Source of the DNA: Legionella donaldsonii
GTDB taxonomy: Bacteria > Pseudomonadota > Gammaproteobacteria > Legionellales > Legionellaceae
Assembly (NCBI RefSeq): GCF_900452385.1
Contig: NZ_UGOA01000001.1
Coordinates: forward strand, 1,249,501-1,313,500
Direction: 5' to 3'
DNA length: 64,000 nucleotides
The notes below the pieces were generated by a model that made no database searches, was not told where the DNA came from, and saw nothing but the letters and a program-made list of their open reading frames with translations. Of this stretch, positions 29,150 to 38,018 are shown piece by piece (the stretch's first letter is position 1; every line of letters starts with the position of its first letter). Both the position numbers and the translations under genes were made by a program.

Positions 29150-30274
29150 TTAGTTCTCCTTAACCGTTTGGAAGGGGAGGTAGTTACCCTCATGGCAGAG
29201 CAGGGCTTGTTTAATAATTTCATCCTCCCTGCTAAAAGTCAGTACAGGTGGTGTAGATGGCAGCAAAAGGCGAATCAAATTAACCAGATTGGTAGCATAT
29301 AATTCGCTGGCTGTTGCTGGGACCAGACCGGCTACGTTGCTGTAACCGACTAAAGTCACTTCACCATGTTTAATGATTTTGTCACGTTTGCTCAGTTCGC
29401 AGTTACCACCGCGAGCGGTTGCCAAATCGACAATAATAGAACCTGGCTTCATCCCTTCTACCGTTTTTTTAGTCAGTAAAATAGGTGCCTTCCGGCCGGG
29501 AATTAATGCTGTGGAAACAACGATATCAGACTGCCTGGCGTATTGATCAATCAGTTCAGCTTGCCGGCGTTTGTAGTCTTCACTGGTTTCTCCCGCATAG
29601 CCGCCACTGGTCTCGCTGTCTTCTTCACTGACTTCAATAAATTCGGCGCCTAAACTTTCTACCTGTTCTTTCGCCGCCCGGCGAACGTCAAAGGCATAAA
29701 CGACCGCACCCAAACGCTTGGCAGTAGCGATGGCTTGCAAGCCTGCAACGCCTGCACCCAGGATTAGGATCTTGGCTGGATGAATCATTCCAGCAGCAGT
29801 CATCATCATGGGGATAGCGCGATTAAAATGGTTGACTCCCTCAAGTACTGCACGATAACCAGCTAAATTCGCCTGGGAAGATAAACTATCCATACTTTGT
29901 GCACGACTGATGCGTGGGATGAGATTCATTGAAAAAGCACTCACTTTTTCTTTACAGCACCAAGTCAATAGTTCGCCTTCCTGTTCATTATCAAGAGGGC
30001 CAATCACTAAAGAACCAGCAGGTAAGCCTTGCAAATCTTTAGGAGAGGGTTCATTGACCGTGACAAGGATCTTGGTCTTTTTCAGGAGGTCTTTTTTATC
30101 GGCGACAATAGTAGCGCCAGCTTCTTCATAGTCAGCATCACTAAAGCCAGATGCTTTGCCAGCACCTGCTTCACAAGTGACCTCAAGACCAAGTTTCAAA
30201 TAGTGTTTTACTGCATTAGGGGTAATGGCCACCCGGGTATCACTGTTACTTTCGTTTAAAGCCGCGATAATCAT
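29150..30274 (-). CDS. pntAA: NAD(P) transhydrogenase alpha-1 subunit
   Basis: A 374-residue soluble NAD(H)-binding subunit of the alanine dehydrogenase/PNT family. Key segments are [16 protein letters not shown], the Rossmann loop [20 protein letters not shown], and the mobile-loop region following [20 protein letters not shown] precedes the ATG. First gene of the operon. Confidence 0.95.
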   Translation of the reverse strand: MIIAALNESNSDTRVAITPNAVKHYLKLGLEVTCEAGAGKASGFSDADYEEAGATIVADKKDLLKKTKILVTVNEPSPKDLQGLPAGSLVIGPLDNEQEGELLTWCCKEKVSAFSMNLIPRISRAQSMDSLSSQANLAGYRAVLEGVNHFNRAIPMMMTAAGMIHPAKILILGAGVAGLQAIATAKRLGAVVYAFDVRRAAKEQVESLGAEFIEVSEEDSETSGGYAGETSEDYKRRQAELIDQYARQSDIVVSTALIPGRKAPILLTKKTVEGMKPGSIIVDLATARGGNCELSKRDKIIKHGEVTLVGYSNVAGLVPATASELYATNLVNLIRLLLPSTPPVLTFSREDEIIKQALLCHEGNYLPFQTVKEN

Positions 30275-30496
30275 CGAAACATCCCTTTACCTTAGATGGG
30301 ATCTATCCTATTGGAATCTGTTTGATATTGCTAGCATTTCAATAGCTGTTCTTGTGGAATTTGCTCATGGCTGCATTATCTTTTGCTTGCCAGAAAAAAT
30401 TCTTTGTAACCTAATGCCTCCATCGCCGGTCATTATTGAGAATTAATTTTATTTACTCTAAAGTAAGCACTATTGGAGCAAGCCAATCGATGGAAT

Positions 30497-32707
30497 ATGG
30501 AAATTCTCGCCTTTTTTGCCGGGATAGCTTTTGCTTATACAAAGTCTATCTATCCCTTGTTATTAATTGTCGCTGCCTTATTTTTAAGAGCGCATTGGTC
30601 GCTTATTGTTTGGTTTTTAACGGCTATTCTGTGGGTGCTTTTTCATCAACTCTGGATTGCTGATCGGGGAATGCCTGAGCAGTTGGTTATTGCCAAAGCG
30701 GTACTGCAGGGCAGGGTAATCTCTGTTCCTGCCATTAGTCCGGGTAAAGCACAATTTCAATTTGCTGCAACCCGTTTGGATAATAAGCCAGTACAAGCTA
30801 CTCTGTTGTTATCCTGTTACCAACGCTGCCCCATTTTTAAACTTGGACAGGTTTGGCAATTGCAGGCCAAATTGAGAAAACCAGCCAATTTAGGTAATCC
30901 TGGCCACTTTGATTATGTCAGTTCGCTCGATGTACGCCATATCCACTGGACCGGTTATATTAAGCTTAAACCATTGCCACCCAAGCGTCTTGAACAAAGA
31001 GCGCACCCAGAGCGTTTACTTAATTTACGTCATCATTTAGCGGACTCAATGGCGCAGTTAATGCCTAAAGGTCATGCGTTGGGTATTTTACAAGCACTAA
31101 CGTTGGGAATAACGGTTAATGTGGATAAGCAGCAATGGGATTTATTTCGCCGTACCGGAACGACGCATTTAATGGTTATCTCCGGTTCCCACATTGGTTT
31201 GGTAGCCGGCTTAACCTATTGGTTGATAAAATGGTTGTGGTCGCGCGCCAGTCGCCTTTGCCTTTATTGGCCGGCGCTTCAGGTTGCTTCTGTGGTTGCT
31301 TTTTGTATGGCGCTTGCTTATGCCTTGTTGGCGGGTTTTTCTGCGTCGACACAGCGCGCGCTGGTTGCCTGTTTTTTTCTTTTTTTACGTCATTTCCTAA
31401 GCCAGCGTTTTACGGTCTGGCAAGCCTGGCGTTATGCCTTGCTTGCCGTTTTGCTATTTGAACCCCATGCCGTCTTAATGCCTGGATTTTATTTATCATT
31501 TATAGCGGTGGCAATCTTAATTCTCGTTACCCAGCGTTTTCCTTTTAAGGGAGTCAAACAAGGCCTGTGTTTGCAATTAGCTTGTCTGCTGGGTTTGATG
31601 CCGCTCACTTTATATTGGTTTTCCTATGGGGCAGTGAATGGATTGGCAGCCAATTTATTAGCGATTCCCTGGATAGAGTTTGTCATTGTGCCGCTTGCTT
31701 TAGTGACAATGCTAGTGACGCAATGGCTTGCTTTACCGGTCTTGGTGATGCCTGTTTATTGGGCAACAGAGGGATTGCTTTATTATTTACGATGGATTGA
31801 TTCCTTTGCCTGGCTCAATCTGGATTTTTCTTTTACCCAATTACTTTCGCCTTTGGCCTTGATGGCAGCAATGAGCCTGTTACTGTTATTACCCATTAGA
31901 ACCATTCTTCCAGCTGCACTTGTCCTGGGACTTGCGGGGCTTTTTCCTGCTTACCCACGTGTGAAGGAAGGCGATGCATGGATTGATGTTTTAGATGTAG
32001 GCCAGGGTTTGGCTGTTGTAGTGAATACTGCGAGGCATACACTTGTTTATGATACGGGTGTGAAATTTTACAAAGGGGGTGATATGGGAAAACTGGCGAT
32101 CATTCCCTATCTCAATACCTTGGGAGTCACCAAACTTGATAAAGTCATTATTAGCCACCCTGATTTGGATCATCGCGGTGGCTTGCCCTCTTTGCAGGCA
32201 AACTATCCCATCGGAGAACTGGTAGTGGACCAGGTCGCTTTTTATAAACAGGGGACTACTTGCCATCATTATCCAGCCTGGCAATGGGATGGGGTTTTCT
32301 TTCGTTTTTTTACAGTTGTGAAGGCTTTTAAAGACAAAAATAATACCTCCTGTGTTCTCCAGATAAGCAATAAGAAGGGAAAAGTTTTATTGACTGGCGA
32401 TATTGAAAAAGCAGGCGAAGAGGATCTGCGCGGCACTTACGGCAAACAATTGCGCTCGACTGTCTTAGTCGTGCCGCATCATGGCAGTAAAACCTCTTCC
32501 TCAGCTGCTTTTATACAACAGGTGTCACCACAATACGCAATCATTTCAGCCGGTTTTGATAATCGCTACCATTTTCCCCATCAACAAACGATTAATACGT
32601 TACAGAAAAATAAGGTGAAAATTTATAATACTGCCGATTGTGGTATGGTAACGATCAAGCTACATCAAGATACTAGCGGTATTAAGTTTTCCTGTTACAA
32701 GGGATGA
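30497..32707 (+). CDS. comEC: DNA uptake channel ComEC/Rec2
   Basis: About 736 residues. An N-terminal OB-like region, a polytopic competence domain with GTTHLMVISGSHIGLVAGL, and a C-terminal metallo-beta-lactamase-like domain (ISHPDLDHRGGLPSL, LLTGDIEKAGEEDL, VPHHGSKTSSS). It moves transforming DNA across the inner membrane. The frame opens with a TTG at 30473; the ATG at 30497 gives a conventional hydrophobic start (MEILAFFAGIAFAY). Confidence 0.93.
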   Translation: MEILAFFAGIAFAYTKSIYPLLLIVAALFLRAHWSLIVWFLTAILWVLFHQLWIADRGMPEQLVIAKAVLQGRVISVPAISPGKAQFQFAATRLDNKPVQATLLLSCYQRCPIFKLGQVWQLQAKLRKPANLGNPGHFDYVSSLDVRHIHWTGYIKLKPLPPKRLEQRAHPERLLNLRHHLADSMAQLMPKGHALGILQALTLGITVNVDKQQWDLFRRTGTTHLMVISGSHIGLVAGLTYWLIKWLWSRASRLCLYWPALQVASVVAFCMALAYALLAGFSASTQRALVACFFLFLRHFLSQRFTVWQAWRYALLAVLLFEPHAVLMPGFYLSFIAVAILILVTQRFPFKGVKQGLCLQLACLLGLMPLTLYWFSYGAVNGLAANLLAIPWIEFVIVPLALVTMLVTQWLALPVLVMPVYWATEGLLYYLRWIDSFAWLNLDFSFTQLLSPLALMAAMSLLLLLPIRTILPAALVLGLAGLFPAYPRVKEGDAWIDVLDVGQGLAVVVNTARHTLVYDTGVKFYKGGDMGKLAIIPYLNTLGVTKLDKVIISHPDLDHRGGLPSLQANYPIGELVVDQVAFYKQGTTCHHYPAWQWDGVFFRFFTVVKAFKDKNNTSCVLQISNKKGKVLLTGDIEKAGEEDLRGTYGKQLRSTVLVVPHHGSKTSSSAAFIQQVSPQYAIISAGFDNRYHFPHQQTINTLQKNKVKIYNTADCGMVTIKLHQDTSGIKFSCYKG

Positions 32708-32801
32708 CAGTGAATGCCCTGTATTTATCCAATACTCGTTGACAACAAAATATACATACTATAGCATCATCCCACTTAATTTTATTCTTGGATTTTTACT
32801 C

Positions 32802-33944
32802 ATGGTGCGCATAGCTATTTTTTTATTTTGTATTTTTTCTACGCTTGTAGTTAATGCGAGTACCACCTGTAAGTTCCATGAATGTATAGCCGTCGTTGAT
32901 GCAGGAAGTACCGGTTCCCGTTTACATATTTATGCCTATGACGTTGATCAAACGAACTCTCCAATTAATATCAAGGAATTATGGTCAAAAAAAATTAAGC
33001 CCGGTATTGCTACCATTGAGGCTAACCAGGCAACCATGGATGCTTATCTCACCACCTTGTTTAGTGGTGCTCCGGAAGAAAATTTAGAGGTTTATTTTTA
33101 TGCTACGGCGGGTATGCGTCTCTTGCCGCAACCCAAACAACATCAATTGTACGTTTTGTTGAGACAATGGTTTAGTACGCACCATGAATGGCAACTGCGT
33201 AATTCCAGAACAATTACTGGCAGTGAAGAGGGGATCTTTGGCTGGTTAGCAGTGAACTACCAGTTGGGAGTGCTTAGCAATGCGGCTAAGGAAAAAGCAG
33301 TGGGTGTGATGGATATGGGTGGTGCTTCCGTGCAAATTATTTTCCCGGTAAAAACTGCGGAAGGGTTAAGCAAAAAAGATGTGCGTGAATTTAGCCTTTA
33401 TGGCCGTCATTTGATTTTATTTGTCCACAGCTTTCTCGGTTTAGGTCAAACCGAAGTCGCCCATCAATATCTCGATACGGCCGCTTGTTTTTCTGAGGAT
33501 TATGAGTTACCAAAAGGGATGCCTGCCGCAGGTGATGCTTACTCCTGCAAAGAAGCAGTGTCTCCTTTAATAACAGGTGTGCACCACGTTGACAGTATTG
33601 TACAGCCCACTATGCAGGCTAATCCGGTAGACCAGTGGTTTGTCCTTGGGGGAACAGCCGAGCTTGCACAAAGTAAGCCCTTTACTTTTAAAAGGCAGCA
33701 ATTCACTAACCAATCGTTGCTGAGTCAAGCGGATGCTCAGATTTGTCACCAGCGCTGGGGGAGTTTAAGCAATCAATACCCGGGAAATGATTTTCTCTAT
33801 GGTTATTGTTTATTCCCTGCTTACTACTATGCGTTGATGGTAGACGGTTATGGGCTCCATCCACAAGAACCAGTCAATTTCCTGTCTGCCAATCAGAGCG
33901 GTGACTGGACCTTGGGTGTGGTTTTACACGAGCATAGTGCCTAA
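32802..33944 (+). CDS. Secreted ecto-NTPDase (GDA1/CD39 family)
   Basis: A 380-residue apyrase. After a signal peptide (VRIAIFLFCIFSTLVVNAS) come the apyrase-conserved regions: VVDAGSTGSRLHIY (ACR1), FYATAGMRLL (ACR2), TGSEEGIFGWLAVNY (ACR3) and GVMDMGGASVQIIF (ACR4). Cysteines in the C-terminal half fit the CD39 disulfides. L. pneumophila has enzymes of this family that hydrolyse ATP and GTP inside the vacuole. An upstream TTG would add 21 residues ahead of the signal peptide. Confidence 0.93.
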   Translation: MVRIAIFLFCIFSTLVVNASTTCKFHECIAVVDAGSTGSRLHIYAYDVDQTNSPINIKELWSKKIKPGIATIEANQATMDAYLTTLFSGAPEENLEVYFYATAGMRLLPQPKQHQLYVLLRQWFSTHHEWQLRNSRTITGSEEGIFGWLAVNYQLGVLSNAAKEKAVGVMDMGGASVQIIFPVKTAEGLSKKDVREFSLYGRHLILFVHSFLGLGQTEVAHQYLDTAACFSEDYELPKGMPAAGDAYSCKEAVSPLITGVHHVDSIVQPTMQANPVDQWFVLGGTAELAQSKPFTFKRQQFTNQSLLSQADAQICHQRWGSLSNQYPGNDFLYGYCLFPAYYYALMVDGYGLHPQEPVNFLSANQSGDWTLGVVLHEHSA

Positions 33945-33997
33945 TCCGTTTCTCTGGTCTACAGGTAAAAGTAGAGTAGGAGAGACTAAAGACAATC

Positions 33998-34027
33998 TTG
34001 CTTCGCTAACTTCAGCAAGTATATACT
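33998..34027 (+). promoter_or_regulatory. Likely promoter of tRNA-Thr
   Basis: TTGCTT and TATACT, 18 bp apart, end 11 bp before the mature tRNA. This fits a sigma-70 promoter. Confidence 0.45.
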
Positions 34028-34038
34028 TGCGCATGATT

Positions 34039-34111
34039 GCCGTTGTAGCTCAGTCGGTAGAGCACTTGATTCGTAATCAATAGGTCCGCGGTTCGATTCC
34101 GCGCAACGGCA
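34039..34111 (+). tRNA. tRNA-Thr (anticodon CGT)
   Basis: A 73-nt cloverleaf. Acceptor GCCGTTG pairs with CAACGGC, with A as discriminator. The D-arm has AGCTCAGTCGGTAGAGCA, the anticodon loop is TTCGTAA with CGT, and the T-arm has GGTTCGATTCC. The outermost anticodon-stem pair is C-T. CCA is not encoded. The ParA/Fic accessory region begins immediately downstream. Confidence 0.95.
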
Positions 34112-34138
34112 TTAGTCTTCTAATAAAAATAAATTTTT

Positions 34139-34159
34139 ATGGGGCACTGGTGGGGCATT
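34139..34159. repeat. G-rich motif, left copy (possible element boundary)
   Basis: ATGGGGCACT and GGGGCATT adjoin each other 28 bp after the tRNA. The same two words occur in inverted orientation at 35933-35955. Together they bracket the ParA-like gene and the small membrane-protein gene. Confidence 0.4.
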
Positions 34160-34191
34160 CCGCTGCAAATATTAAATAATAAATTATAGTG

Positions 34192-35241
34192 TTAAAGTTT
34201 AGCCACTAAAGTTTCTATTGTTTCCTTACATTTATCTCTTTGTTCTTTAGCTACCTGTATTATTTCGTCATAGATTTTGTAAGTGTGGTTATCCATCGCA
34301 CTTAAGGGAATTCCGGAGTTTGAAGCAACAACCCCTGCACTATTAAAATCTCTCAGCTCAATAGTAAATTCTTGTTCAAAATCATCTTGAGACGAAATAT
34401 CATTAGAGTGATCGCGAAACCATTTTTTGTTATCTCTATACTCTTGGTACATTTTTTTTGTTGCTTCATTTGATAATGCTTTGAAAGCATGAGCTGCCCC
34501 TTTTTTTTGTGTAAATCTATTCCCGAGTAACAAATGAATTTTAGGTCTATCTAGTTGGTTTTCTTGCACTCTTTTTACAAAAGTATATTTACCATAGACT
34601 GGATGTTCTTTTTTTGAACCATAAATTAAATTAAATAAACCTGATATTGCAAAAATTGATGAATCATCCGCATTAATCGGAACTAATAAAAAATCTCCAG
34701 CAGCTACAGCCATTTGGGTATATATTGAGAAGCTTGGATTTGTATCAACAAAATAAGTAACCGGTCTGCTATCTGTAATGCGTTCTTTAGTAAGATTTTT
34801 TATTATAGAATGGATTTTTTTCCATGGCTTATCTTTTTCCGAAATAGGGTCTGCTTCCGCGCGTCTAGATAGTAGAGGAGAAATTAGTTCTAAATTTCCA
34901 TCACCTGATAGTAAATAGATATTGGGGGGCAGTTTATTGTTTTTATCGTTTACCTTTATTAAATAATCGCTGTTGTTATGATTTTCTCCAATGATCACAT
35001 CCGTGATATACCCGACAACAGTTTTTGGAGTTTCTAAAGCTATTAGCTCTTGTAATACGACTTCACCATTACGTCCACCACCAAGAAGCATAGTAGAGCA
35101 ATTCGCTTGAGGACACATATCGATAACTACAATATCTCTATCTGGGTTTTTTTCAGCATAAACACACGCTATATGAAAAGTAATCGTGCTTTTACCAACG
35201 CCGCCTTTATTGTTCCATATCACGTAAGATTTATTTTCCAT
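34192..35241 (-). CDS. ParA/Soj-like ATPase
   Basis: A 349-residue protein with the deviant Walker A NNKGGVGKSTITFH near the N-terminus, VVIDMCPQANCSTM (Walker A' region) and TYFVDTNPSFS (Walker B). ParA ATPases segregate plasmids, position protein complexes, or act in integrated elements. No ParB or centromere-like array is seen beside it. Its place just after a tRNA suggests a mobile-element gene. The residues after the ATPase core match nothing I recognise. Confidence 0.85.
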   Translation of the reverse strand: MENKSYVIWNNKGGVGKSTITFHIACVYAEKNPDRDIVVIDMCPQANCSTMLLGGGRNGEVVLQELIALETPKTVVGYITDVIIGENHNNSDYLIKVNDKNNKLPPNIYLLSGDGNLELISPLLSRRAEADPISEKDKPWKKIHSIIKNLTKERITDSRPVTYFVDTNPSFSIYTQMAVAAGDFLLVPINADDSSIFAISGLFNLIYGSKKEHPVYGKYTFVKRVQENQLDRPKIHLLLGNRFTQKKGAAHAFKALSNEATKKMYQEYRDNKKWFRDHSNDISSQDDFEQEFTIELRDFNSAGVVASNSGIPLSAMDNHTYKIYDEIIQVAKEQRDKCKETIETLVAKL

Positions 35242-35361
35242 AATTAAAATCCTTTTTGTAAAAATTATTAATTAAGTATAGATAATAGTCTATTGAAAAA
35301 AGAAAAAGTGCTATTTTCTTAAATAATACCGAATCATTTTAAATATTTCTTTTTCATCAAA

Positions 35362-35829
35362 TTATGACTTCACACAGCACTGCTTTATCTTTTGATATCC
35401 TCGATAGATCAATGTCGGTGTAACATCCCCTAAATTACTAATTAATCGGGTAAAGAAAACTCCTAGAGCCAAGATAATCAACATTGGCCAAGGGGGTATG
35501 TAACTTAGAAAACCAGCTTGCTCTATTGTAGAAAGTGCAGCTTCTTTTTTGTTTTTTTCTTGCTCCAATATTGAGCTCAAAATTTCTTGATTATCCTGAG
35601 GTGAAGTTGAGGTATATGAAGTTGGTGCAATGCTCAAAAAATTAGTTCCAAACTTGTTATCAAAATTTTTTAGGTCCTGATGAGTTAATTGATTCTGATG
35701 AGCTAACAAATTCTTTAATGACGCTATTTCGCTTTCTAACATCAGCTTTTTAGATTGAACAACGGGTTTCTGTTCATATATAGAATCGACAATGTGGTTA
35801 TAGGTACAGAGTATAAAAAGCGCTGTCAA
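35362..35829 (-). CDS. Small membrane protein of unknown function
   Basis: A 155-residue protein with an N-terminal hydrophobic stretch (MTALFILCTYNHIV), a Gln/Asn-rich helical middle, one C-terminal span (PPWPMLIILALGVFFTRLI) and a basic tail. It lies 120 bp upstream of the ParA-like gene on the same strand, so the two could act together. Not recognised. Confidence 0.65.
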   Translation of the reverse strand: MTALFILCTYNHIVDSIYEQKPVVQSKKLMLESEIASLKNLLAHQNQLTHQDLKNFDNKFGTNFLSIAPTSYTSTSPQDNQEILSSILEQEKNKKEAALSTIEQAGFLSYIPPWPMLIILALGVFFTRLISNLGDVTPTLIYRGYQKIKQCCVKS

Positions 35830-36298
35830 AACAGCTAACCCTAATTTATTATGCTAATAAAAAAGTTTTTAGCCATTTTTACCATTGGTTAAATTATTAT
35901 CATTCGCCTTTATTATTAAGCAATTCTGATCTTAAGTGCCCCATAAATGCCCCTCAATCACATAATAGCTAAAGTAATTATTATATTTATTAAAGTAATA
36001 AAAGTCTTTAGCATAAGATTAATTATCAAGCGTAGCAAATGTTTTATCAAAGAGTTTGCTTACAACGAAATTCAATTTCAGATTTGTCGCAGGGGTGGGA
36101 GGGGATAGTCGGGGTTTTTGGGACTGTAGAGTCATCCGGTAGTGCACAAATCTCTGAGTTTTTCTGCCAGTTGTTTTTAGGTAGCTATCCAAGTAATCGC
36201 TTTGATGTGATCGCTATCTTTAAAATGTGCTAGAAAAATTAATGACAAGAAACTAACAATTTCAAGCTCAACCATACATCTTATCTCCAACAAGAACA
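35830..36298. other. Gene-poor interval within the accessory region
   Basis: An AT-rich stretch without a convincing gene. It contains the right-hand inverted G-rich motif (35933-35955). Short frames near 36040-36360 on both strands have no start context or motif. Confidence 0.5.
35933..35955. repeat. G-rich motif, right copy (inverted)
   Basis: AAGTGCCCCAT and AATGCCCC are the reverse complements of the words found at 34139-34159. They may mark the far end of a ~1.8-kb unit inserted at tRNA-Thr. No integrase is present. Confidence 0.4.
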
Positions 36299-37159
36299 TT
36301 ATTTTAACAGTGCCAATCGGTATTTTCCAATCTGGTGAAAACCGAGGGTTTGGTATGCGCATATAGCGGCATTATCATTGGTGAACAAAATTGCTCTTTT
36401 GACTTGTCGGTTAGCAGCTTGTTTTAGGCAAAGATACACTGCAATTCTGGCAAAACCTTTATTTCTTAATGAAGGCGGGGTATAAACGGGGCCGATCTGT
36501 ACAATATCAGGTAGATTGGCATTAAATCCACATAGGGAAACAGGCGTGTTATTTACAAATAAAACCCATCGATTTTGGCTAAGCTGCGTATCTTGAATTT
36601 CATCAATAATGGATTGTTCAAGTGTGGGATTATCAGCATCATCCCCGAGTGCTTCAATATGATAAGCGATAAGCCATTCTTTGATGATATCCATGTCGCA
36701 ATCTTGTACTGGTTTGAGTGTGCAGCTATATGAATGAATTGCTTGAGGTATAATCATTTTCCCAAGATTAAGTAAGAATAATTTTTCCTGATAATTAATG
36801 GCAAATAGGGAGAGGTCTAGGTTTAGCTTATCAATGACAAAACCGGCTTGGGTGTCTTCGCCAAGTATTCCGGCAATTGGTCTTGTTCTTTTTAGCTCAA
36901 ATTCTTCTACTAACGCTGATAATGCAGAAAAATTTTCTGTTTGCATCATCACATTACCATTCCAATAATGAGCTAGAACACCATTAATTTTATTGTTTTC
37001 AAAGGAGCCGTAATATTCTCCGTGAAAGGGTGCATCTTGGTAGGTAATTCCCGAGTGATATAAGTTGTTCCTAATGAACATAGTCGTTTCTTGGTGATGA
37101 TTGAGATAGGATGACAATTCATTTCTATGCAATTCGTCCAGCTTTTTTATCACAATCAT
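36299..37159 (-). CDS. GNAT-family acetyltransferase, two-part
   Basis: A 286-residue protein. The C-terminal half is a clear GNAT domain: VQIGPVYTPPSLRNKGFARIAV carries the acetyl-CoA loop, then AILFTNDNAAICAYQTLGFHQIGKY. The N-terminal half is a degenerate domain, as in FR47-like acetyltransferases. Substrate unknown. GC is as low as in its neighbours. Confidence 0.82.
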   Translation of the reverse strand: MIVIKKLDELHRNELSSYLNHHQETTMFIRNNLYHSGITYQDAPFHGEYYGSFENNKINGVLAHYWNGNVMMQTENFSALSALVEEFELKRTRPIAGILGEDTQAGFVIDKLNLDLSLFAINYQEKLFLLNLGKMIIPQAIHSYSCTLKPVQDCDMDIIKEWLIAYHIEALGDDADNPTLEQSIIDEIQDTQLSQNRWVLFVNNTPVSLCGFNANLPDIVQIGPVYTPPSLRNKGFARIAVYLCLKQAANRQVKRAILFTNDNAAICAYQTLGFHQIGKYRLALLK

Positions 37160-37246
37160 TTTTTACCTCGATATGAAGAGTTCTTTTAATGCATTTTTAG
37201 ATATATGTTAAGATCTAATAAAACCAGGCTATAAAGAGATGTTAAT

Positions 37247-37278
37247 GGACTAAGTAAAAATTGACACCCACTTAGTCC
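37247..37278. repeat. Inverted repeat near gene remnants
   Basis: GGACTAAGT and ACTTAGTCC form a 9-bp stem with a 14-nt loop. It could end transcription of the GNAT or antitoxin genes, or be the end of a decayed mobile element. Confidence 0.4.
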
Positions 37279-37309
37279 AGAAGCTGTTGCCGAGCAATTT
37301 CCATAATTT

Positions 37310-37667
37310 TTATCGCGGCTTCATTAAAGGCTTATGATCACTAATGCAGCTTGCAATTCCTAAAATTAAAAATGTTCCTAAACAATGACTTGCAAGCATG
37401 CCTAGGGTCAGATCTTGCTTTTTACCACTAATATATGCTTGAGTAACGCCCATCAGAGTGGCTAATTCTTCTTGAGTTAACCCCAGCTTGAATACGAGCT
37501 AAAGCTACTGGATTATCAACGTAATCAGCAGGATTAAAGATCTCATAATCTTCTTGAGAATGCTTTAATTGCTCAGTAATTTGATGACGTAAAGCATTAT
37601 AAGTAGCTACAGGCAATAAAACATATTCTACTTTGTCATCAAGAGATTTAATGGTTTGCAAATTCAT
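37310..37667 (-). pseudogene. Frameshifted XRE-type antitoxin
   Basis: The frame from ATG 37667 (GGAGGTG upstream) reads an antitoxin N-terminus down to PVALARIQAG, then leaves the conserved frame at a run of four C (37481-37484). Shifting by one base restores a helix-turn-helix: LTQEELATLMGVTQAYISGKK, ending at a TAA at 37310. As sequenced, the product would be 79 residues without the HTH. A single-base indel explains it. The restored C-terminus after ISGKKQDL looks replaced by a repeat (37398-37423). No cognate RelE-like toxin is adjacent. Confidence 0.75.
37398..37423. repeat. 26-bp direct repeat, copy 1
   Basis: Identical over 26 bp to 39741-39766 (begins ATGCCTAGGGTCAGATC). This copy forms the altered 3' end of the frameshifted antitoxin. 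The two copies bracket the Phd-type antitoxin and the 497-residue Fic gene. Confidence 0.85.
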
Positions 37668-37732
37668 TTGTAAGCACCTCCATAGGGTTTAATTTTTTCG
37701 ATAGAGATAATTCTCACAAAAAATTAATTCCA

Positions 37733-37969
37733 TTATTTATCCGCTAAGGCTTTAATAGTTGCAGCATATCGCTCTTTTAATTTGGCCACAGTTTGGGCGC
37801 GTTTTTTATGTTTTGCTTCTTCAAGCTGAGCCTCGGTTAGTGAGCCAACTTTGGCTATGATAAAAGGTTCTTGTCCTTTGTGAGCAAAGCAGATTTGTTC
37901 GCCATTGGCGATTCTTTCCATGATTTCACATAAATGTTTGCGCATATAAGTATAAGATACTGTTTGCAT
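37733..37969 (-). CDS. Phd/YefM-type antitoxin
   Basis: A 78-residue protein with the Phd N-terminal DNA-binding fold (SYTYMRKHLCEIMERIANGEQ, then GQEPFIIAKV) and a charged C-terminal tail. Phd antitoxins neutralise Doc or RelE-family toxins. Its neighbours are the broken antitoxin downstream and, 49 bp upstream, a Fic gene; Doc is a small Fic-fold protein, but this neighbour is a much larger Fic enzyme. Confidence 0.85.
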   Translation of the reverse strand: MQTVSYTYMRKHLCEIMERIANGEQICFAHKGQEPFIIAKVGSLTEAQLEEAKHKKRAQTVAKLKERYAATIKALADK

Positions 37970-38018
37970 GGTATTTCCGATATTTTCTATACAAGTACAT
38001 GTTGCATCTGATTATCTT

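Noticed and set aside
31115-31135. Single DnaA box inside comEC
   Set aside because: One TGTGGATAA inside a coding region, without partner boxes, is expected by chance.
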